Below the pieces are notes generated by a model. That model did no database searches and was not told the DNA's origin. It saw only the letters and a program-made list of their open reading frames with translations. This document shows, in pieces, positions 1-6,318 of a DNA stretch of 34,828 nt (positions are counted from its first letter, which is position 1; each line of letters starts with the position of its first letter). The stretch is from a virus. The stretch lies in the IMG/VR virus record IMGVR_UViG_3300043427_001374, positions 1-34,828 of that record, one strand, 5' to 3'. A program made the translations under genes and the position numbers.

Positions 1-127
1 CAATCGGCACCACGCCCTGTCCCATCGCGGCAACGTGCGCCTCGCGGGTCTTGGCGTCGCCGAACGCGATCCACTCCTTGCGGGTGTAGATGCCCATCTC
101 GTTCGCCTGGCCCCACGCCCCAAGGTT
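1..127. repeat. terminal direct repeat (left copy)
   Basis: These 127 bases are identical to 34702-34828, and both copies end exactly at the window edges. The repeat lies inside a coding region (the MuF domain of the portal fusion), and the reading frame continues perfectly when the ends are joined. The simplest reading is an assembly overlap of a circular contig (127 is a common k-mer length), not a biological terminal repeat. Confidence 0.95.
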
Positions 128-2146
128 GGTTGCCTTGGCGTTCTCCGTGCGGGCGATACGGGTCGCACGGGTGTCCGTGATTTGGTCGCCGTACACCGTG
201 GCCTGAATCAATCGGGCGGTCTCTGCCACGCTAAAGCCACCGACCTCGGCGGCTCGCATTGCGGCGGTGATGCTCCGCGCCGTATCCTCGCCCACGAATC
301 CGGCGAGCGTGCGGGTGCCGACCTCAATCGCAGCAAGGACTTCAGGGGACTGAATCGTCCACGATGCGCCGACGCCCGCCACGCGCTGCGCCCCTGCCAC
401 CAAGCCGCGCCCCATCACTTCACGAAACGCTCGCACCCATCCCTCGTACAGCATCCCGTCCTCCTCGTACGCCGCGACGATCTCGCGGAGGATGCGGTCA
501 AGCGTGGCGGGGTTGCGGCCTTGGGTACGGAAGGCACGGGCAACGAACTTGGCGTCCTCGGCGAACCGCTCGCGGGCGACCTTGTACCACATCGCGTCAC
601 GGCGCGTCAGCTCGGCTTCGGCGCGTTGCCAGTAATCGTAGCGCGGGTCGGATAGCGTTTCGGTGCGCGTCATTGTGCGCTCCTCGTCCATATCCTCCGA
701 CTCGTCCTCCGAATCGTCCTCCGATTCATCCTCGGATTCCGAGTCCGTGGATTCTGACTCCGATTCCTCCGACTCGTCCTCGTCCTCCTTCGGCTCCTCG
801 GGTTCCGGTGCTGCGGTCGGCGCGGCTGGTTCCGGCTCTAGGATCGTGGACGGGTCGATGACCGCGACGGCGGCGGGAATCAACTGGTTCCCCATCGTTT
901 GCAGGATGGCGTCCGTCGGTTCCGGCACGGGCGCGAGCGACAACGCAATACGGCTCTCCTGCCACGAGCGCAGGCCCGCACGGAACTCACGCTCCACGCG
1001 CAACGAGGTGGTCTCGTCATCCTCGACCATTGCCCGCAGGATGTCGGGGTCAAAGGCGATATAGACATCGCCGAACTCGGGCGCGAGCCAGAAGTTCAAC
1101 TCGTCCTCGATTGCCGCCATCAGCGGTTCGATGGTGTGCTGCACCAAGCGCACCCGCGCCTCGCGGTACTGCACGCCCGATAGCCCGCCATCGCTTGACG
1201 CCGACGCAATGCCAATCATCCGAGGGTCCACGCCGAACGCCGCGCAGATATCCTCACGCGAGACCCGACGCAGGTCAGGGAACTCAAGGTCGGCAAGCGT
1301 GAAGCCGAGCGGCTTGATGTCCTTCACGCCACCGAACACGGCGGGCTTACCGCGATTGCCACGGCTCACCATTCGCTCGACGTACCGCGCCTGCACCGCG
1401 TTCGCGTCCTCTTGGGTCGCCTCGTCGTGGAGCATAATGGCGAAGGTCGGCGTGCCGTCATTGGTCACGACCTGCCGCACGTAGCCCGTCGCCTCGTTGT
1501 CGGCGAGCAGGGATTGGATTGCCGTTGCGCCACGGGGAAAGCCGAACACATCGGGCATCGCGGGACGGCCCAACTCAAGGTCGCGGAAGTGCAGCACATC
1601 CTCGGACACCGCCGAGGTGATGACGCCGGACCAGAGCGCATAGTCGTAGCGGGCCGCATCGCCCTCGGCATCGACCCAAACCGATTGCACGGATTCGGGG
1701 TTGATGTGGCGAAGGGAGGTGATGCGTCGGCCCGTGCGCTCGGCCTTCCACATCGCGTTCCCGTAGGCCACGAAGTCGGTGACGGTGCGGGCGCGAAAGC
1801 CTCGCGGCGTCATCCGTGGGCCAGGGAACTCCAAGAGCTGCGACAACGGGTGGGTCGAGGGCAGGATGCTTTCGCGGTTGCCCTTCTCGCGGTAGGCCAC
1901 AAGCGGCACCGACGCCACGATGTCGGAGATGGTGCGGATACAGGCGTGAACCACGGGGTGCTGGCTAAACCCCTTGGCGCGGATCGTCGCGCCGTCGCCC
2001 TTGTATTCCTGTGGGTTGGCAGACCGGACAATGGCGGCGGTCACGGTGCCGCCGGGCGTGCTAATCGGGACAATGGCGCGTTGCTCGCCACCGGAGAACA
2101 CACGGGCGGCAGAGGACAGACGCGCCAAGAGGGACGGCTTGGTCAA
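1..2146 (-). CDS. portal protein fused to MuF-type head morphogenesis domain (N-terminal 715 codons; continues at the right end)
   Basis: Reading leftward from 2146 and continuing across the circle junction to 34586 gives one 753-residue protein. Residues 1-440 look like an HK97-family portal (PVVHACIRTISDIVASVPL near the start, AAFGVDPRMIG later), forming the dodecameric vertex through which DNA is packaged. Residues about 449-489 are almost only Glu, Asp and Ser. Residues 490-753 resemble the Mu gpF minor head protein, with the family motifs RIARTENAKATN, KEW...D.KTREAH and a C-terminal NCRC. The start is TTG at 2146, the first start codon after an in-frame stop; the Shine-Dalgarno sequence is weak (GCGGGG), and a second TTG lies six codons later. 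The gene follows the large terminase after 62 bases. Portal-MuF fusions occur in other phages; the acidic linker is the odd part. Confidence 0.9.
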   Translation of the reverse strand, partial: MTKPSLLARLSSAARVFSGGEQRAIVPISTPGGTVTAAIVRSANPQEYKGDGATIRAKGFSQHPVVHACIRTISDIVASVPLVAYREKGNRESILPSTHPLSQLLEFPGPRMTPRGFRARTVTDFVAYGNAMWKAERTGRRITSLRHINPESVQSVWVDAEGDAARYDYALWSGVITSAVSEDVLHFRDLELGRPAMPDVFGFPRGATAIQSLLADNEATGYVRQVVTNDGTPTFAIMLHDEATQEDANAVQARYVERMVSRGNRGKPAVFGGVKDIKPLGFTLADLEFPDLRRVSREDICAAFGVDPRMIGIASASSDGGLSGVQYREARVRLVQHTIEPLMAAIEDELNFWLAPEFGDVYIAFDPDILRAMVEDDETTSLRVEREFRAGLRSWQESRIALSLAPVPEPTDAILQTMGNQLIPAAVAVIDPSTILEPEPAAPTAAPEPEEPKEDEDESEESESESTDSESEDESEDDSEDESEDMDEERTMTRTETLSDPRYDYWQRAEAELTRRDAMWYKVARERFAEDAKFVARAFRTQGRNPATLDRILREIVAAYEEDGMLYEGWVRAFREVMGRGLVAGAQRVAGVGASWTIQSPEVLAAIEVGTRTLAGFVGEDTARSITAAMRAAEVGGFSVAETARLIQATVYGDQITDTRATRIARTENAKATNLGAWGQANEMGIYTRKEWIAFGDAKTREAHVAAMGQGVVPI
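681..800 (-). other. acidic Ser/Asp/Glu low-complexity linker within the portal-MuF gene
   Basis: About 40 consecutive codons encode almost only Glu, Asp and Ser, using degenerate repeats of GAG/GAC/TCG. It separates the portal and MuF domains (residues about 449-489). The plus strand reads as a serine-rich stretch, which is a shadow. Confidence 0.9.
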
Positions 2147-2191
2147 TAGGGTAAACCCCGCGCAGGGTGATGCCGCAAGTTACGGAACACC

Positions 2192-2206
2192 CTTGCACAA
2201 TGCAAG
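2192..2206. promoter_or_regulatory. inverted repeat upstream of the portal gene
   Basis: CTTGCA, three bases, then TGCAAG forms a perfect 6-bp inverted repeat in the 62-base gap between the large terminase stop and the portal start. Its TTGCAT/TGCAA half-sites resemble the tandem palindromes upstream of the small terminase gene (3715-3737). It could be a protein binding site or a small RNA hairpin. It has no T-tract, so it is unlikely to be a terminator. Confidence 0.4.
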
Positions 2207-2208
2207 CC

Positions 2209-3405
2209 CTAGACCACGAACACGGACGGCCCCTTCTTGATGAGCGGAGAGAGGGCGTAGCGCAGGGCGTCCATCGCGTGATTGTGGGCGTCCACGACCT
2301 TGGGTAGCACCTCCTCCGTCCGCTTGTCCGTCTGGTAGCGGTAAAGCCGTGCCTCCTCGATGACGCGCTTGCAGCGGGGGTGAATGACAATCTCAAGGTA
2401 GGACCGGAGGTGCTGGATGCCGTCCTCCACGCTTCCGGCCCACTTGTCGGCGGCGGTGATGCGGAATCCGCGCTTGCGTAGCTCGGCGATAGTTTCGGGG
2501 CGGGCCGAGTCCGCACGGATCGTGTAGTCCCGTGCGCCAGGCACCGCGTCGAACGCCCGTACCGTGGCGTCCGTGTCAAGCTGGATGCCCCCCGCTTCGT
2601 AGTCAATCCACAGCCGTTGGTCGTGGACGTAGCACCGCAGGAGGACCGTTGGGTCGTGCGCGAAACCCCAATCCGCGCCGTAGAGCGGTGCGCCCCAATG
2701 GGCTTCCGGCTCAAAGGCTTCGACGCGCCACTTGCCCGCGAGGACTTGCGCGTCCGACCTTGCCCACGGCTCACCGCCCCATACGTGGGCATAGGCTTCG
2801 GGGTCGGCCCGTTGCAGATGCTCGGCCTCCTCTCGCAGCACGGACGGGAACCACGGGTTGTCGCGGTAGCTCACCTTGCGGACAAGCGAGCGGTCAGGCG
2901 GGGTCACGACGAACCGCTGATAGGTCGGGTCATCAGCCAAGGCGGGGTTGAAGCTGACCCAAATCTCGGAGCCGGGCTTGCGGATCGTTGGGATGAGGGT
3001 GCGCCACGAGCTATCCGATACGGCCTCGGCTTCCTCGACCCAGCAGACGTCGATGCCTTCCGTGGACTTGATTTGCGCGATGTCGCGGCGTAGACCCTTA
3101 AACAAGAACTCGGTCCCGTTCGCCCCGAGGATGGCCCCCTCTTGGATGGTGTAGAACGAGGTCAGGCCGAGGAGGGTGATTTGGTCGGCGAGGACGCGAT
3201 GCACCGAGTCGCGGATAGACGCCTGGTACTCACGCGCACAGAGGACACGGAGGGGCTGCGACAACCCGTGGACCAGCAAAGCGCGGGCGAACTGCCACGA
3301 CTTCGCCGAGCCTCGGCCCCCGTAGAACACGCGATAGCGGTAGGTGCCAAGCGCGGTGAAGAGCGGGCCGAACGCCTTGGGTGCCTTGACGCCGAGGGCC
3401 GTCAT
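2209..3405 (-). CDS. terL: terminase large subunit
   Basis: This is the ATPase-nuclease motor that packages DNA into proheads. The 398 residues fit the Terminase_3 (PBSX/SPP1-like) family. The N-terminal ATPase shows Walker A GGRGSAKS (29-36), Walker B IDVCWVEEAE (118-127) and a coupling motif SFNP (151-154). The C-terminal RNase H-like nuclease shows three acidic positions: Asp245 in GADWGFAHDP, Asp299 in IRADSARPE and Asp379 in HNHAMDALRYAL. All key residues are intact and the length is usual. The start overlaps the small terminase stop by four bases (ATGA), so the two are translationally coupled. The family often, but not always, uses headful packaging, which agrees with a circularly permuted assembly. 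Confidence 0.97.
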   Translation of the reverse strand: MTALGVKAPKAFGPLFTALGTYRYRVFYGGRGSAKSWQFARALLVHGLSQPLRVLCAREYQASIRDSVHRVLADQITLLGLTSFYTIQEGAILGANGTEFLFKGLRRDIAQIKSTEGIDVCWVEEAEAVSDSSWRTLIPTIRKPGSEIWVSFNPALADDPTYQRFVVTPPDRSLVRKVSYRDNPWFPSVLREEAEHLQRADPEAYAHVWGGEPWARSDAQVLAGKWRVEAFEPEAHWGAPLYGADWGFAHDPTVLLRCYVHDQRLWIDYEAGGIQLDTDATVRAFDAVPGARDYTIRADSARPETIAELRKRGFRITAADKWAGSVEDGIQHLRSYLEIVIHPRCKRVIEEARLYRYQTDKRTEEVLPKVVDAHNHAMDALRYALSPLIKKGPSVFVV

Positions 3406-3671
3406 TCCGTGCTGTCGGGGTCCACCAGCTCGACGCGGATCGTGGAGGGGAAGAGGTCTTTGCCGCCCTCGCCCGTCATCTGGAGCGGGATGAGCCGCGC
3501 ATACAGGGACCAGAAGGTCTTGGGTTCGGCGATGGCGAAGGCCGTCAATGCCTCAACGCCGCCCGCGCCTTCGGCGGCTAGTCGAAAGGCTTCCTTGGCC
3601 TCGACGGTGAGTTTGTTGGGGGTGCCTTTCTTCCGGCCCCCGAGCTTGGGTTGTCCTTTGGGTCGTGCCAT
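3402..3671 (-). CDS. terS: terminase small subunit-like DNA-binding protein
   Basis: This 89-residue protein starts with a basic GGRKKGTPNK segment (residues 11-20), common at the N terminus of small proteins encoded just before phage large terminases, followed by a short helical region. Its position, overlapping the large terminase by four bases, supports the role of recognising phage DNA for packaging. It is shorter than many small terminases, so it may be only the DNA-binding adaptor. No Shine-Dalgarno sequence precedes the ATG at 3671 (the preceding bases are AGCTTGACATAGT). It may therefore be translated from a very short leader or depend on an unusual signal. Confidence 0.75.
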   Translation of the reverse strand: MARPKGQPKLGGRKKGTPNKLTVEAKEAFRLAAEGAGGVEALTAFAIAEPKTFWSLYARLIPLQMTGEGGKDLFPSTIRVELVDPDSTE

Positions 3672-3684
3672 ACTATGTCAAGCT

Positions 3685-3714
3685 ACTATGGTATCGCGGT
3701 TATGCAACTGGCAA
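3685..3714 (-). promoter_or_regulatory. possible promoter of the terminase operon
   Basis: On the minus strand TTGCCA (3714-3709) is followed after 18 bases by CATAGT (3690-3685), a fair match to sigma70-type -35 and -10 boxes. Transcription would begin only a few bases before the terS ATG, matching the absence of a ribosome binding site. Tandem palindromes lie immediately upstream of the -35 box. This is inferred from pattern only. Confidence 0.35.
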
Positions 3715-3737
3715 TGCATATATGCTGCATATATGCA
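3715..3737. promoter_or_regulatory. tandem AT-rich palindromes upstream of terS
   Basis: TGCATATATGC occurs twice in direct succession (3715-3725 and 3726-3736), followed by A at 3737. Each unit contains the perfect palindrome GCATATATGC. The stretch is markedly AT-rich in a GC-rich genome and lies outside coding sequence, in a 77-base gap. Two dimer binding sites spaced one helical turn apart (11 bp) would suit a transcription regulator or the small terminase. Confidence 0.6.
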
Positions 3738-3748
3738 ACGGGTATGCG

Positions 3749-3988
3749 TTATTGGGGGTCGGGGTGTGAGGCGTCCCAGATGGCCCACAGGCGGGCGAGG
3801 TGGGCCTTGATGTGGTCGGACATCGGGGGCGCGGACTGAATGGCGTCCTTGGCTTCGTCGAGGTGCTTGTCGCGCAGGTCGGCTGCGGTGGTGGGTTCTT
3901 CGGTCCACTTGATGCGGGCGTAGTTTGCCGCGTAGGTGTCCGGTGTGACCGAGAGGGGCCGAGGGGTGTCGCCCTTGCCGTTGCTCAT
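3749..3988 (-). CDS. conserved small phage protein, function unknown
   Basis: This 79-residue, mostly helical protein has no membrane segment. Its N terminus (MSNGKGDTPRPLSV, then YAANYARIKW) resembles the short GKGDxxRP phage proteins I recall from many genomes, which have no assigned role. It starts by overlapping the stop of the membrane protein gene at 3985 by four bases (ATGA) and is the last gene before the regulatory gap preceding the terminase genes. Confidence 0.75.
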   Translation of the reverse strand: MSNGKGDTPRPLSVTPDTYAANYARIKWTEEPTTAADLRDKHLDEAKDAIQSAPPMSDHIKAHLARLWAIWDASHPDPQ

Positions 3989-4212
3989 TCCACGGCCTTC
4001 TTGGGCTTGCGGGCGGTGATCTTCTTGGGGGGCCGCTTGGTGGGCGGGGCAATGGCGGCGCGAAGGCGTTCAAGCTGTGCGCGTACGGAACGCAGGTTCT
4101 CGGTCTGCTCGTCAAGGGCGTTGAGCGCATCCTTGAGTTCACCGGAGAGCCGCCAGATAGTTGCGGCGCAGGCGAGCATAGACAAGACCCACAGGGCAAT
4201 GACAGCGGACAC
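3985..4212 (-). CDS. single-pass membrane protein with coiled coil (spanin- or holin-like candidate)
   Basis: The 75 residues begin with one hydrophobic segment (about 3-20, VIALWVLSMLACAATIW). A heptad-like helix (about 22-52) and a lysine/proline-rich tail follow. An N-terminal membrane anchor followed by a coiled coil is the layout of an inner-membrane spanin subunit, but it is also seen in other small phage membrane proteins. No outer-membrane lipoprotein partner with a lipobox is visible next to it. It belongs to the chain of small overlapping genes and is far from the endolysin gene at 14105. Confidence 0.7.
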   Translation of the reverse strand: MSAVIALWVLSMLACAATIWRLSGELKDALNALDEQTENLRSVRAQLERLRAAIAPPTKRPPKKITARKPKKAVE

Positions 4213-4227
4213 GGATACCTCGTCTGG

Positions 4228-4356
4228 TTAGGGTTGATTGGGCAAGCACGCGAGCGTGCGGTTCTCCCATTGGGCCTGGCGTTCTGCCATCGGGTAGCCG
4301 ATCCAAATGGTCAACGCCACGCCGAGCAGGAAGGCCAGTAGGTTTGCGGGTTTCAC
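4228..4356 (-). CDS. 42-residue membrane microprotein
   Basis: A GTG start at 4356 overlaps the stop of the preceding gene (GTGA). The product has one hydrophobic helix (about residues 5-21, NLLAFLLGVALTIWIGY) followed by a polar tail with a single Cys near the end (ACLPNQP). The overlap, a stop 15 bases before the next gene and the amphipathic design support a real gene. The function is unknown; a lysis or membrane-targeting role is possible. Confidence 0.6.
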   Translation of the reverse strand: MKPANLLAFLLGVALTIWIGYPMAERQAQWENRTLACLPNQP

Positions 4357-4490
4357 TTGGTCCTCGCGGGATACTTGCGACAGCCCGTGGTCGCGGCGAT
4401 TTGGTTATGCGTCTTGACGGCGTTTGCGCCCGTGTGCTTGTCATCGCAGACGGGGCAGCGGGTGGGGAGGGTGGTGGGCTTGAGTCTCAC
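4353..4490 (-). CDS. 45-residue putative zinc-finger protein
   Basis: A GTG start at 4490 overlaps the upstream stop and the stop at 4353 overlaps the next GTG, both as GTGA. The sequence contains CPVC (Cys12, Cys15), His28 in AVKTHNQ and Cys37, spacing that could hold one zinc ion in a C2HC-like finger. Such tiny zinc proteins are common in phage early regions and may bind nucleic acid. No specific role can be assigned. Confidence 0.6.
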   Translation of the reverse strand: MRLKPTTLPTRCPVCDDKHTGANAVKTHNQIAATTGCRKYPARTK

Positions 4491-4873
4491 GATTCGGCTC
4501 GCTTGGCGGCGCGGTTCTTGATGCCGCGTAGGATGTTGGCGGTGCGGATGGCCTCCTTGTGCTTGCCCGTGATAATGCGGGCTTGTCCGGCGTTGTTCTT
4601 GGGTTCCCACCGCCGACGCTTGGGTTTGCCCTCGGCCTCGCGCTTGGCTTCGTAGCGGGCGTTCCGTGCCGACTTCTTGGGGTCCGAGGCCTGGCGCATC
4701 CGGTAGGGCGTGGGGTCGGCCTTGTCCGTGCGGAAGCCAAGTCGGTAGCTCGCGTCCGAACACACGAACCATTCGGGGCGCAATGGCGCGAACCGCCGTT
4801 TGGCCCAGAACTCGGAGTCGGCCTCGCAGGTCCGCTGACTCACGCCGTTGGGATCGCAGAGGTGCCAGAGCAT
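4487..4873 (-). CDS. basic hypothetical protein
   Basis: The 128-residue protein has an N-terminal half with four Cys (LCDPNG, RTCEAD, FVCSD) and aromatic residues. Its C-terminal half is rich in Lys and Arg (about 65-128) and is probably helical and nucleic-acid binding. The ATG at 4873 overlaps the stop of the preceding gene as TAATG, which rules out longer in-frame starts that would run through two upstream genes. I do not recognise the family. Confidence 0.65.
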   Translation of the reverse strand: MLWHLCDPNGVSQRTCEADSEFWAKRRFAPLRPEWFVCSDASYRLGFRTDKADPTPYRMRQASDPKKSARNARYEAKREAEGKPKRRRWEPKNNAGQARIITGKHKEAIRTANILRGIKNRAAKRAES

Positions 4874-5052
4874 TAGGACGCCTCCACGGGACGAATGTAC
4901 CAATCCCCGCCGAGTTGACGGGGGTACGCATCGCACCAGACGCTCGCCTCGACCGCCGTGCCAAACCCATCCTCCGGCTGTTCGGGGTGTCGTTGCACCA
5001 CAACCGCGCCCCAATCGTCGGGAATTTCGCGGACGATTTCGTAGCGCGTCAC
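4873..5052 (-). CDS. small hypothetical protein
   Basis: The 59-residue product is acidic with several Trp and Tyr residues (DDWGAVVVQR, DWYIRPVEAS), suggesting a small globular domain. I chose GTG at 5052 because it overlaps the previous stop as GTGA and lies five bases after GGGGG. An ATG at 5064 would add four residues and is possible. Function unknown. Confidence 0.6.
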   Translation of the reverse strand: MTRYEIVREIPDDWGAVVVQRHPEQPEDGFGTAVEASVWCDAYPRQLGGDWYIRPVEAS

Positions 5053-5162
5053 ATCAGCCCCCAATGCAAGAGGTAGGTCGCGCCCACGAAAGCGACGAGC
5101 GCGGCGGCGGTCAGGCTGACAAGTAAGGTCAACTCGCGGGCGGTCAACGGATGCCGGGCCAT
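5049..5162 (-). CDS. 37-residue membrane microprotein
   Basis: The ATG at 5162 follows GGAGGCC and the stop at 5049 overlaps the next GTG. Residues about 12-34 form one hydrophobic helix (LLVSLTAAALVAFVGATYLL) after a short basic, polar start (MARHPLTARE), predicting a single-pass protein with a cytoplasmic N terminus. It overlaps the upstream microprotein gene by 19 bases in another frame. Function unknown. Confidence 0.55.
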   Translation of the reverse strand: MARHPLTARELTLLVSLTAAALVAFVGATYLLHWGLM

Positions 5163-5239
5163 ATGGCCTCCAGTACGCCGAGGGCGATCCACGGGCCGAG
5201 GATAATCAGGTACATCTGCCAATCGCGGCGGGGCGTCAC
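5144..5239 (-). CDS. 31-residue membrane microprotein
   Basis: The GTG at 5239 overlaps the stop of the preceding gene (GTGA). The product is a basic start (TPRRDW) followed by one hydrophobic helix (MYLIILGPWIALGVLEAIW). Its coding status rests on the overlap architecture shared with its neighbours and on the clear membrane pattern. It is among the least certain genes here. Confidence 0.45.
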   Translation of the reverse strand: MTPRRDWQMYLIILGPWIALGVLEAIWPGIR

Positions 5240-5457
5240 TTGGTCACCTCGCGAGTATCTCCGACGAAAGATTCTTCGCCTTCTCGCACAAGGTCGAACA
5301 GCCTCACCAATCGCTCGTTGCCACGGTCAAACCGGACAAACACCTCGTTTTTGAACGGACCACGCGGCTTCTGACTTGTGACTACACCAACTTCAGTAGG
5401 CACTTGTCGCAACGCTACGCGGTCCCCAAAGCCGAGCCAATCGCGGCGGGACTTCAT
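5236..5457 (-). CDS. small hypothetical protein
   Basis: This 73-residue protein begins at an ATG overlapping the previous stop (ATGA at 5457-5454). Its sequence (FGDRVALRQVPTEVGVVT, then VFVRFDRGNERLVRLFDL) suggests a small beta-barrel like those in DUF-type phage proteins of KOW or SH3 fold. That resemblance is structural intuition only. It is the second gene of the operon read from the promoter at 5751-5724. Confidence 0.65.
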   Translation of the reverse strand: MKSRRDWLGFGDRVALRQVPTEVGVVTSQKPRGPFKNEVFVRFDRGNERLVRLFDLVREGEESFVGDTREVTK

Positions 5458-5675
5458 ACGGTCACCTCGTTGCGGACGTATCCACGGACTACCCACGCGC
5501 CACCGCTACGAGTACGGGTCACGCGCACAAACGAGCCGGATTCACGGAACTCGCGCTCCACCTGCTCGGCCTGCTCCACGCCAGCGAAACACCAGCGGTC
5601 CTCCGCCACAAACATCGCGTTGCTGTTGCGCTCACGCTGGCGAGCCGCACCTACGGTACGATTGCTGTTTGCCAT
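5454..5675 (-). CDS. small hypothetical protein, first gene of an early operon
   Basis: The 73-residue product is polar, with a beta-rich C-terminal half (GSFVRVTRTRSGGAWVVRGYV). I chose the ATG at 5675 over the one at 5681 because it lies eight bases after AGGAG, like the starts at 9751 and 9474 that have the same leader. It is the first gene after the promoter-leader element at 5684-5751 and overlaps the next gene by four bases. Function unknown. Confidence 0.7.
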   Translation of the reverse strand: MANSNRTVGAARQRERNSNAMFVAEDRWCFAGVEQAEQVEREFRESGSFVRVTRTRSGGAWVVRGYVRNEVTV

Positions 5676-5683
5676 TGTCATTG

Positions 5684-5701
5684 CTCCTGTCGGGGTAGGT
5701 G
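5684..5701 (-). promoter_or_regulatory. conserved leader element including the ribosome binding site (copy 1)
   Basis: On the minus strand this reads CACCTACCCCGACAGGAG. It is identical to 9776-9759 and nearly identical to 9501-9482. Just upstream, GGGGTAAGG could pair with CCTACCCC with one bulged A, giving a leader hairpin next to the AGGAG site. Confidence 0.75.
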
Positions 5702-5723
5702 TTGGTGTCGCCTTACCCCAAGG

Positions 5724-5751
5724 AATCTACACCGCCCCGCCTAGCTGTCAA
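5724..5751 (-). promoter_or_regulatory. sigma70-like promoter P1
   Basis: TTGACA (5751-5746), 16 bases, then TAGATT (5729-5724) lie in a 113-base gap. The transcript would lead through the conserved leader to the gene at 5675 and on through the overlapping small genes. The perfect -35 box is shared with 9824-9819 and 9541-9536. Confidence 0.7.
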
Positions 5752-5788
5752 GAGGCCACGAGAAGATTCCTACGGGGGGCCGATTTCG

Positions 5789-5980
5789 TTACACGGCGTT
5801 CGGGGTCGCTTCGGTTTTGCCCAACCGCGCCTCAATGCTCGCCACGCTCACCAAGCACACGCGCCCCGGCTCCCGCCGCCCCTCGAGATGCCCCGCCTCA
5901 ATCAACTGGCGCACCCGCTCGCGGCTCACGCCCAGCATCCGTGCCGCCTCGACTGCCCGTACCCATTCCTGCTCCGTCAT
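5789..5980 (-). CDS. helix-turn-helix DNA-binding protein (MerR/excisionase-like)
   Basis: The 63 residues contain a compact helix-turn-helix with the signature AARMLGVSRERVRQLIEAGH (15-34). A short wing follows (REPGRVCLVSVASIEARL), the form of the MerR-like/excisionase DNA-binding domain (HTH_17 type). Phages use such proteins as transcription regulators or excisionases; with no integrase in this genome, a regulatory role is more likely. The ATG at 5980 overlaps the upstream stop as ATGA and follows GGAGAGGGT; an ATG at 5998 is the alternative. It ends just before promoter P1. Confidence 0.8.
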   Translation of the reverse strand: MTEQEWVRAVEAARMLGVSRERVRQLIEAGHLEGRREPGRVCLVSVASIEARLGKTEATPNAV

Positions 5981-6318
5981 ACCCTCTCCGTGCGCCACTC
6001 AAGGGCGCGTGCAATGTGGTCTAGCGTTTCGTCTGCCATCAGCTTGCTCGGCGTGCAGCGCAGGATGCGCCAACCAAGTCCCGCCGCAAGATTTGTTTTG
6101 GTCTGGTCTCGCAGGATGCCAGTACCCCTGCCGTGTGCGCCACCAGTCCATATACCGCCGTCCACCTCTAGCCCGACCTTCTGCTCGACCCAAGCGTAGT
6201 CGAGCCGAAAGCGGCGAGGCGGCGCAAACACGTATTCAAGGGTCGGGGTCGGCATCTTCCTCGCCTTCAGCATCAGCAGGAAAGTCTGCGCTTGCGTCAT
6301 CTTCTTGGCTATCGGCAA
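5977..6318 (-). CDS. PD-(D/E)XK-type nuclease (DUF559/Vsr-like)
   Basis: The 113-residue protein has the layout of short DUF559/very-short-patch-repair-like nucleases: FRLDYAW (Asp40), VGLEVDGG (Glu51, Asp53) and DQTKTNLAAGLGWRILR at the end of the core. Related phage proteins may act in Holliday junction or branched DNA processing, but the substrate here is unknown. A TTG at 6318 lies six bases after a perfect AGGAGG, so I use it, although it overlaps the HNH gene by 83 bases. An ATG at 6300 would lose only six residues. The adjacent HNH gene suggests a DNA processing pair. Confidence 0.75.
   Translation of the reverse strand: MPIAKKMTQAQTFLLMLKARKMPTPTLEYVFAPPRRFRLDYAWVEQKVGLEVDGGIWTGGAHGRGTGILRDQTKTNLAAGLGWRILRCTPSKLMADETLDHIARALEWRTERV

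Noticed and set aside
663-1064. Serine-rich plus-strand frame
   Set aside because: It is the antisense of the acidic Asp/Glu/Ser linker of the portal-MuF gene.
2061-2792. 243-codon minus-strand frame overlapping the large terminase
   Set aside because: It is a frame shadow of terL with Arg/Ser-rich composition, and it ends where the portal frame begins.
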